A stretch of 11,038 bases of DNA from Spirochaetaceae bacterium (GTDB taxonomy: Bacteria; Spirochaetota; Spirochaetia; DSM-2461): NCBI GenBank assembly GCA_016342385.1, contig JAEINM010000097.1, positions 1 to 11,038 of the forward strand. Direction: 5' to 3'. Every line of letters starts with the position of its first letter. Positions within the stretch are counted from its first letter, which is position 1. Position numbers and translations under genes: made by a program. Under the pieces are notes generated by a model, which saw only the letters and a list, made by a program, of their open reading frames with translations, was not told where the DNA came from and did not search any database. This document shows positions 1-5,734 of this stretch, in pieces.

Positions 1-72
1 TCCATCTGGTCAAGGGGAGAGATTTTAAATGGAGATCGAAGTAGACAGAATATATATTATCGGAAGTGGGAT
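1..72. other. Unassigned left-edge segment
   Basis: No gene can be assigned with confidence. On the plus strand a good Shine-Dalgarno-like run (AAGGGGAG, 12-19) precedes an ATG at 29, but that frame closes after 15 codons. All three plus frames are open at the left edge and stop at 28, 44 and 87, so the segment could be the 3' end of a convergent plus-strand gene. On the minus strand an ATG lies at 5-3 at the very edge, without a recognisable ribosome binding site. The flanking sequence is needed to decide. Confidence 0.3.
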
Positions 73-345
73 TTAATAATCCTGTAGGACGCTAAGCCAT
101 CTGAAAAAATATAACATGAGAAAAGATCCTGATATGGCGGGAATAAATGACTGAAGAGACCTGCTGAAAATAATCGGAACTAATGATCCGAGCATGCCTC
201 CCAGAAATGCGCCGATGAGAGCCAGAGTTAAAGCCCCCCAAAAATTTCCAAGGAATTTTACTTTCAATAGAAAAACAAAAAAAGTTGCGGCTGTTGTGGC
301 GCTGATAAAATAAATCAGCGCAATATTAATTAGACTGTGGTTCAC
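73..345 (-). CDS. Small three-helix membrane protein of unknown function
   Basis: I do not recognise this 90-residue protein. It is almost wholly hydrophobic, with likely membrane helices at about residues 5-27, 33-60 and 66-84. The middle helix is rich in glycine and small residues (GAFLGGMLGS, 45-54), which suits tight helix packing. I chose the GTG at 345-343 because an AAAGGA Shine-Dalgarno lies nine bases before it. The longer alternative is a TTG start at 384, which adds a charged 13-residue leader, overlaps the lipoprotein gene by 11 bases and has no clear ribosome binding site. From the GTG the gene starts 28 bases after the lipoprotein stop, so it is probably the last gene of the same transcript. 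It ends in TAA. It may be an inner-membrane partner of the lipoprotein or cyclase, but nothing in the sequence shows this. Confidence 0.65.
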   Translation of the reverse strand: MNHSLINIALIYFISATTAATFFVFLLKVKFLGNFWGALTLALIGAFLGGMLGSLVPIIFSRSLQSFIPAISGSFLMLYFFRWLSVLQDY

Positions 346-373
346 TCTTGTATTTCCTTTTTTTCTGACTAAA

Positions 374-1048
374 CTAGTTTGCAATATCCGTGATAGTTCC
401 GATAAAAACCGGATAACTACTCTGATTAGTAGTTATTATAGACGATACATAGGAAAATGCAACAAAACTTACTGAATATACAACATCATCAGTAACTCCA
501 TTGGCATCAGAATCCCCTTCAATGACATTATTTAAAAATGGTTTGTAATACCCATCTTCATCTTTCACAATCCTCAGAGGTATACCAATGCTGACACTGT
601 CTATCTCTATCCGGTCATTTCCTGCATTTAAACTGATCAGAAACTCTTCATTGGCCTGCAGATTGACGGCTTTTGAGGAATCAGTGCTTATGAGCGGAGG
701 ATAAAGAATTTGCGATGTCTCTGTATCACCATAAATTAATCTTTTAAATCCCAACCTATTTGGTTTAATGTCACCGAATTCATATTTGTAATTTGAACCG
801 GTTACATCAAACTGATCGCGGTCTGAAATAATTTCACTCGTGTCAAAAGTACTGTAGATTTTATAATACACTTCATATCCGTCAATAAACTGATCATCTG
901 CAGGGGCTAAAAAGCTTTTACTTACGAGATCAATGTCACTACTTGTCACTACAGGTGGATCAACTACAGCAGATGAAGGCAAACCACAACTTGAGAGAAA
1001 AAGAGAGAATATTATGAGGAAACAGCTATTAAATACAGACTTATACAT
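374..1048 (-). CDS. Predicted lipoprotein with an EF-hand-like acidic loop
   Basis: A 224-residue secreted lipoprotein of unknown function. The first 20 residues are a lysine-containing start plus a hydrophobic core, ending in the lipobox LSSC with the lipidated cysteine at C21, in the relaxed style spirochaetes use. Serine and proline follow, as in a tether. Residues 55-66 (IDGYEVYYKIYS) resemble a strand of a fibronectin-like beta sandwich, but this is weak. Near the C-terminus D179-S-D181-A-N183-G-V-T-D187-D188 matches the DxDxNGxxDD calcium-loop pattern. The ATG at 1048 has a GGTG ribosome binding site four bases upstream and follows the cyclase stop by 32 bases, so the two are probably co-transcribed. 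A role as periplasmic partner of the cyclase CHASE2 domain is possible but is inference. The protein is full length and no family was recognised. Confidence 0.8.
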   Translation of the reverse strand: MYKSVFNSCFLIIFSLFLSSCGLPSSAVVDPPVVTSSDIDLVSKSFLAPADDQFIDGYEVYYKIYSTFDTSEIISDRDQFDVTGSNYKYEFGDIKPNRLGFKRLIYGDTETSQILYPPLISTDSSKAVNLQANEEFLISLNAGNDRIEIDSVSIGIPLRIVKDEDGYYKPFLNNVIEGDSDANGVTDDVVYSVSFVAFSYVSSIITTNQSSYPVFIGTITDIAN

Positions 1049-1080
1049 AATTCACCATGCATTAATAATAGCATATTTAT

Positions 1081-3462
1081 CTATTCATCAAAACCTAATA
1101 ACTCATAAATTTTAACAGGTTTCATTTTCCCCTTCACACGAATATCATCGAGCTCTCGTGTAATCACCCCGGAATCTTTAACTAGTTCATAAGTTTTTTC
1201 ACTTATGATGATTTCAGTGTAATACTGCTTATTGGTCCCCTCGAGTCTTGAAGCCAGATTGACTTCGTCACCCATGGCTGTATAGTTCATACACCCTTCA
1301 CTACCCATATTACCTACTGTTGATATACCCGAATTCAAACCGATACCAATACTCATCCGCTTGTTTTCCGGGAGAGTTTCATTTAATTTATTGAGAAGTT
1401 CAATTTGCTTTACTGCACATTTACAGGCCAGCAGAGCATGATTTTCCTGTGGTATAGGAGCACCCCAAAAACACATTATGGCATCACCAATGTATTTATC
1501 CAGAGTTCCGTTAAACTCCATAATACTATCAGTCATAGCCGTTAAATACAGGTTTAGAAGCTCTACCAATTCCTGAGGAGACATTGTTTCAGATAATGAG
1601 GTAAAACTCCTAATATCGGAGAAGAATATAGTAACATTCTGATCGACACCTCCCAACTCCGGAGGATTATCCATCATCTGCTCAACAACAATAGGACTTA
1701 CATATTTACCGAACATGTTTTTAATTCTTTTTTTATCACTTTCTTCTGTAATAACCCTGTAAACAACAACGACGATAAATGTAAAGATAATCCCTATTGC
1801 CGGGCCGCTATAATTAATAATAAGATTCTGTGATTCAAAAATGATAGTAAATCCAATTAATAATCCCAACAACAATACTATGGATATTAACAATGACCAG
1901 CCCGTAGGCATTCTTGATGTTATAAAAGCAATGAATAATATAATAACAAATAGTATTAAAACATTGTAATACCACGGCACTTCATGAAGAAACTGATCCA
2001 TCAAAATAGAGTTTAAGGCATTGGCATGAACTTCAACACCATACATCAACCCAAAAGGTGTTGTTTTCTGGTCCAGTCCCAGGGCAAAAGCACCTACCAT
2101 GAGGATTTTATTGGCAACCGCCTTAGTTCTAGGCCATGTCGAGCTGTCTGGACCGGGAATCCTGGATGCATATCCTGAAAATGGACGTACAGGATAAGTC
2201 TGTTGGCCTCCGCGGGCAGATTCTGAAGCTCGTCCCATATAGTTGACTAGCAGTTGTCCTTTATCATCTATAGGAATATCTATTTTGTCATATTCTTCAA
2301 CAACAGCTTCTTTAACTATATTTCCGTTTTCATCATATTCGGCATAGCTTTTTACAATAGTGTAATTTTCCCATAACCCGGTTTCTACATTGAATTTCTG
2401 AGGATTGGGGATTCTGATATATTTACCTAAAATAATTTCAAGATCAGAAAGATCCTTGTTAAAATAATTCAGGGCCAGAGCCAGAGTAATGGCCGGGATA
2501 AAGCGGTCTTTATATTTTCTGATGATATAATAACTATCATCAGGTGAACCATCACCATCAGTATCTTCTGTTTTAATCGGAGCTGACTTCTCCATTTTTG
2601 ATTTCAGAGAGTTGAGAATATTTTCTGTCAGAGGATATTCAATATCATGATGCAAACCCTTTTTATCAATCCATGATAACCTTTCGAAATCTTCTTTATT
2701 GATTTTATAATTGACAGTAAGTGTATCCAGACGCAGTTCCTCTACGACCTGGCTGGTTCTGGCAATCATGCGTTGACGTCTGTATTTTTTATCATAATCC
2801 TCATGAAAATTGGCATGACCAATACCGGCAATGACTTCTCCATAGGGTTTTAACGGTGGCTGAACGCTATAGTATTCTGTTATCTGATTAATATCTCCCT
2901 GAATATTATCAATATTTCCAAATTTTTCTATTAATAGATCCTGGCGGGAAAACATTTCCTGGGAGTTTTGATTATCACCGGGATTAAATTCCATAACAGT
3001 TTCCAGAAAAACTCTTCCGCTGTTTTTAATAGACTCTGTCAAAAGTACATCATCATAGGTTTTAGAATCGGGATCAATAAAAAAGATATCGAGAAAAATA
3101 GAACTTTCTCTCTGATTCTGGTCTTTTATACGGGCAAAGGCATCTACAAGATTGGCTTCACGATAACGGGGAAATGGCCATTTCCCAAAATCATTCAGAC
3201 TTTTAAAATCAATACCTATTATCAGTATATCCGGAGATATAAAAGGATTCCTCTGTTCCTGAGTTACTCCTTCCTGGATTGATCTTTTCCTGAAAGTCGA
3301 CTTTAAAAAGAAATGTGTATCCAGCATGTTCACTTCTAAACGATCATCAAGTTCTGTGAAACGTGCCAGTAAGACAAAAACCGAAAAAATAAAGACACCA
3401 AGTATTGGTCCGAACAAACCCGGCTCAAATACTTTGTGTCTCTTTTTAATTTTATCACTCAT
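1081..3462 (-). CDS. CHASE2-domain class III adenylate cyclase
   Basis: A 793-residue membrane-bound cyclase making cAMP from ATP. Order: cytosolic start, membrane helix 17-35, periplasmic CHASE2 sensor (about 36-490, opening IIGIDFKSLN...GKWPFPR at 81-99 and closing FGLMYGVEVHANAL at 470-483), three membrane helices (about 497-515, 522-541, 551-569), a transducer-like linker (FGKYVSP, 584-590), and the catalytic domain about 605-790. All six class III catalytic residues are present: metal-binding D616 and D660, adenine-selecting K656 and T728, transition-state N735 and R739. The K/T pair with TxxxxxxN spacing matches CyaC-type bacterial adenylate cyclases, so adenylate rather than guanylate specificity is likely. 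The sensor also holds D300-T-D-G-D-G-S-P-D-D309, a calcium-loop motif absent from a plain CHASE2. The ATG touches a 9-bp hairpin that includes its GGGG ribosome binding site. The stimulus is unknown. Confidence 0.93.
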   Translation of the reverse strand: MSDKIKKRHKVFEPGLFGPILGVFIFSVFVLLARFTELDDRLEVNMLDTHFFLKSTFRKRSIQEGVTQEQRNPFISPDILIIGIDFKSLNDFGKWPFPRYREANLVDAFARIKDQNQRESSIFLDIFFIDPDSKTYDDVLLTESIKNSGRVFLETVMEFNPGDNQNSQEMFSRQDLLIEKFGNIDNIQGDINQITEYYSVQPPLKPYGEVIAGIGHANFHEDYDKKYRRQRMIARTSQVVEELRLDTLTVNYKINKEDFERLSWIDKKGLHHDIEYPLTENILNSLKSKMEKSAPIKTEDTDGDGSPDDSYYIIRKYKDRFIPAITLALALNYFNKDLSDLEIILGKYIRIPNPQKFNVETGLWENYTIVKSYAEYDENGNIVKEAVVEEYDKIDIPIDDKGQLLVNYMGRASESARGGQQTYPVRPFSGYASRIPGPDSSTWPRTKAVANKILMVGAFALGLDQKTTPFGLMYGVEVHANALNSILMDQFLHEVPWYYNVLILFVIILFIAFITSRMPTGWSLLISIVLLLGLLIGFTIIFESQNLIINYSGPAIGIIFTFIVVVVYRVITEESDKKRIKNMFGKYVSPIVVEQMMDNPPELGGVDQNVTIFFSDIRSFTSLSETMSPQELVELLNLYLTAMTDSIMEFNGTLDKYIGDAIMCFWGAPIPQENHALLACKCAVKQIELLNKLNETLPENKRMSIGIGLNSGISTVGNMGSEGCMNYTAMGDEVNLASRLEGTNKQYYTEIIISEKTYELVKDSGVITRELDDIRVKGKMKPVKIYELLGFDE

Positions 3463-3489
3463 ATCAACCCCGTATATTCAGGGGTTGAT
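3463..3489 (-). promoter_or_regulatory. Perfect 9-bp inverted repeat covering the cyclase ribosome binding site
   Basis: Read on the coding (minus) strand, ATCAACCCC, a nine-base loop and GGGGTTGAT form a perfect stem whose last base directly precedes the ATG of the cyclase gene. The GGGG that serves as Shine-Dalgarno lies in the 3' arm, so in mRNA it would be paired with CCCC. This could limit translation (a fold-dependent or thermosensor-like switch). As DNA it could be an operator. A weak promoter reading also overlaps it: TTGATA (3495-3500), 18 bases, TATACG (3471-3476). No T-run follows on the minus strand, so it is not an ordinary terminator. Confidence 0.6.
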
Positions 3490-3503
3490 TTATTTATCAA
3501 ATA

Positions 3504-4196
3504 TTACTGAGAAACCCCTGAAGCTTTCAAAGAAATTATACGGGTTTTAGCTAAATTTGTCCAATTACTGGAAGAATAAGATGTGACCAGATCTTCATAA
3601 GACTCTAATGCTGCCTCTTTCTTGTCCAATGTTTCATTTATTCGTCCCATATTAAATAAAACTTCGGGAATGATAGGAGAATTACTTCTGTAATTTCCCG
3701 TAATGTCAGTTAGAGTTTTTAAGGCAGATTCTAGATCTCCTCCATTCTCCTTTGCACTGGCGGCATTGTAGAGACTAACTGATGCCAGATAGCTATCTGG
3801 TTATATTTCGGCAATCCTACTGAAATCGGCATCGGCATTGCTCCATTCCTCTTTCTGCATATAGAATTGTCCTCTTATGAAAAGTGCTTTTTCGACGAGA
3901 ATAGAGGTTTTTTCAGAATCCGCTATAGGATTTACATTCTCGAGGAAAGCTTTTTCTGCGGCCTCTTTATCCTCTTCCTGAGCACTGAACCAGTCCTGAA
4001 ATTCTTTCTGTAATTCAACAGCTTTATTCGAATACATGTTATTGGTATCTTTTATGTTCTTGTCAACTACAGCAAATACAACAGTCAATACTACCAGAAC
4101 TATTAAAATGATCCATAAAGCTATTCTGTTTTTACTTATAGATTCTGCAACTTTTTCTGCAAAAGTCAATTTTTTGTCACTTTTATGTTGTGTCAC
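3504..4196 (-). pseudogene. Membrane-anchored TPR protein interrupted by an in-frame TAA
   Basis: The GTG start at 4196 is set by a strong GAGGAG ribosome binding site nine bases upstream, which overlaps the TGA of the sigma-54 activator gene. The open part codes 131 residues: a cytosolic basic start, one membrane helix (about 25-44), then a coiled and TPR-like region (EKALFIRGQFYMQKEEW and following). It stops at TAA (3801-3803) in the middle of a TPR helix. The same frame runs on without a break for 98 codons to TAA at 3504-3506 and is plainly TPR protein (for example VLFNMGRINETLDKKEAALE). With the ochre codon read as an amino acid the product would be 230 residues. The context AEI-stop-PDSYLAS suggests a Tyr codon changed by one base. 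Options are a recent nonsense mutation, a sequencing error, or stop readthrough. No in-frame start with a ribosome binding site was seen after the stop. The gene may be inactive or give a truncated membrane stub. Such single-helix TPR proteins often act in envelope or secretion assembly. Confidence 0.8.
3785..3800. repeat. 16-base perfect palindrome directly after the TPR-gene ochre codon
   Basis: CCAGATAGCTATCTGG equals its own reverse complement and starts at the base after the TAA of the broken TPR gene. In mRNA it can fold into a 6-bp stem with an AGCT loop. It also encodes PDSYL in the TPR frame. Its placement could favour stop readthrough, although known stimulatory hairpins usually sit some bases further downstream. 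It could also be a protein-binding palindrome or chance. Confidence 0.6.
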
Positions 4197-4209
4197 TCGT
4201 GAATTCTCC

Positions 4210-5718
4210 TCAACGTTTTATATCTAAATCTTTAATCAACCTGGATAGATAGGTTCTCTGAATTCCTAAAGAGTCAGACGCTTCTGTCTGATTCCCGGAA
4301 TGTTCAATTAGAATCTTTTGTATAAATTCCTTTTTAAACAGGTTTACCGCATCTTTTAAGGTACTGTCAATATATAAATCTTCTGACGAACTATTGTAGT
4401 CCGGTAAAAGCAGGTCCTGAGGACGTATATAATCTGACGTTGTTATAATAACAGCCCTTTCAACAGAATTTTCCAGTTCTCTGACATTTCCGGGCCATGA
4501 GTATGATAGCATAGCTTCTACAGAAGAAGAAGAAAAGCCATTGATATTTTTGTTATTTTTTATATTAAATTTTTTTAAGAAAAAATTGGCCAGAGGCAGT
4601 ATATCATCGCGTCTCCTTTTGAGAGGAGGAATCTCCAGAGGAAGTACATTTAATCTATAATAGAGATCTTCTCTAAAACGAGAGGCATCGACTTCTTCAT
4701 TCAGCTTTCTATTTGTAGCGGCAATGATCCGAACATCTACTTTTTCAGAAATATTAGATCCGACTCTTTCAAAAGTTCCATGCTGGATAACCCGAAGTAA
4801 TTTTGCCTGCATAGAGATAGGCAGCTCCCCAATTTCGTCTAGAAAAATGGTTCCTGTATCAGCAAGAGAAAAACGACCGGTATGATCATTTACAGCATCT
4901 GTAAATGCTCCTTTAACATGACCGAATAATTCACTTTCAATGAGGTTCTCGGGAATGGCAGCACAATTGATTCGAATAAAGGCCTTATCTGCTCTATCGC
5001 TGAATCGGTGTATCTGTTCTGCAAATAGTTCCTTACCGGTTCCACTGTCGCCTGTGATTAGTATTGGAGAACTTGAAGAGGCAATTTTTTTAACTATCTC
5101 AAGTTTTTCTTCGATCACTGTGCTTTTATAAATAAGTTCATGATAAGTAGTAGCACTTTTCACCTGATCTTTTAACTTGAAAAGTTCATCATTCATCTGT
5201 TGATATTTTTTGGCATTTTGAAAAGCCAGGCCGGCTTGTGTTGAAAATATCTCGAGCCATTCCAGATCTTCATCGGTAAAGGATCTACCGGATTCTTTAT
5301 TAATTACTTCGATTACACCGACACATTGATCTTTGATGCGCATCGGAACGGCTAATATAGACGTTGTCGCATAACCGATTTTTTTACTTATTTCAGAGGA
5401 AAAGCGAGGGTCATCTTCAACATCATTGACTATGAGTGACCGGTTATTTTTGGCTACCCAACCGGCGATACCTTCTCCCATCTTCACTGAAAATTTTTTC
5501 ACTTCCGAGCCTTTCGGACCAAGAGCAATTTCAAAGTAGAGGGTTTCGGCATCTCTATCAACTAACAGGAGAGATGAAGCATCTCCCCCTGTTAGTTTAC
5601 TGGCTGATTCGAGAATCTGTGTCAAAAGAGATTTTACATCCGAATAATCAGAATTAATATAACTATTAATTTCGATTAATGTGTTAAATCTCTTTAAATC
5701 TATCTGATCTTTTATCAT
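4210..5718 (-). CDS. GAF-domain sigma-54-dependent transcriptional activator
   Basis: A 502-residue bacterial enhancer-binding protein that remodels RNA polymerase-sigma-54 with ATP. Domains: N-terminal GAF sensor (about 27-168), a helical linker (about 170-190), AAA+ domain (about 195-425) and a C-terminal Fis-type helix-turn-helix (about 474-497, GNQTEASDSLGIQRTYLSRL). Walker A is GDSGTGKE (223-230) and Walker B is IFLDEIGE (291-298). The sigma-54 contact loop is GAFTDA (270-275) in place of GAFTGA, a variant seen in other family members. The Arg-finger region FREDLYYRLN (348-357) is intact. The family therefore requires an RpoN protein elsewhere in the genome. Small-molecule or redox sensing by GAF is family knowledge; the ligand is unknown. 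It starts 16 bases after the cmk-rpsA stop with only a weak AAGG at the stop codon, so translation is probably coupled. Targets may include the next genes, but I found no convincing -24/-12 promoter in the window. Confidence 0.93.
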   Translation of the reverse strand: MIKDQIDLKRFNTLIEINSYINSDYSDVKSLLTQILESASKLTGGDASSLLLVDRDAETLYFEIALGPKGSEVKKFSVKMGEGIAGWVAKNNRSLIVNDVEDDPRFSSEISKKIGYATTSILAVPMRIKDQCVGVIEVINKESGRSFTDEDLEWLEIFSTQAGLAFQNAKKYQQMNDELFKLKDQVKSATTYHELIYKSTVIEEKLEIVKKIASSSSPILITGDSGTGKELFAEQIHRFSDRADKAFIRINCAAIPENLIESELFGHVKGAFTDAVNDHTGRFSLADTGTIFLDEIGELPISMQAKLLRVIQHGTFERVGSNISEKVDVRIIAATNRKLNEEVDASRFREDLYYRLNVLPLEIPPLKRRRDDILPLANFFLKKFNIKNNKNINGFSSSSVEAMLSYSWPGNVRELENSVERAVIITTSDYIRPQDLLLPDYNSSSEDLYIDSTLKDAVNLFKKEFIQKILIEHSGNQTEASDSLGIQRTYLSRLIKDLDIKR

Positions 5719-5734
5719 CAGTAGTATTTGAACC

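Noticed and set aside
382..384. TTG as start of the small membrane protein
   Set aside because: It lacks a clear ribosome binding site and overlaps the lipoprotein gene, while the GTG at 345 has AAAGGA upstream; kept only as an alternative.
2968..3282. 104-codon plus-strand frame inside the cyclase gene
   Set aside because: Shadow of the CHASE2-coding strand; no family resemblance.
3355..3375. TGGCACG on the minus strand, like a sigma-54 -24 element
   Set aside because: No TTGC-type -12 element at the right spacing and it lies inside the cyclase coding region; no convincing sigma-54 promoter was found elsewhere in the gaps.
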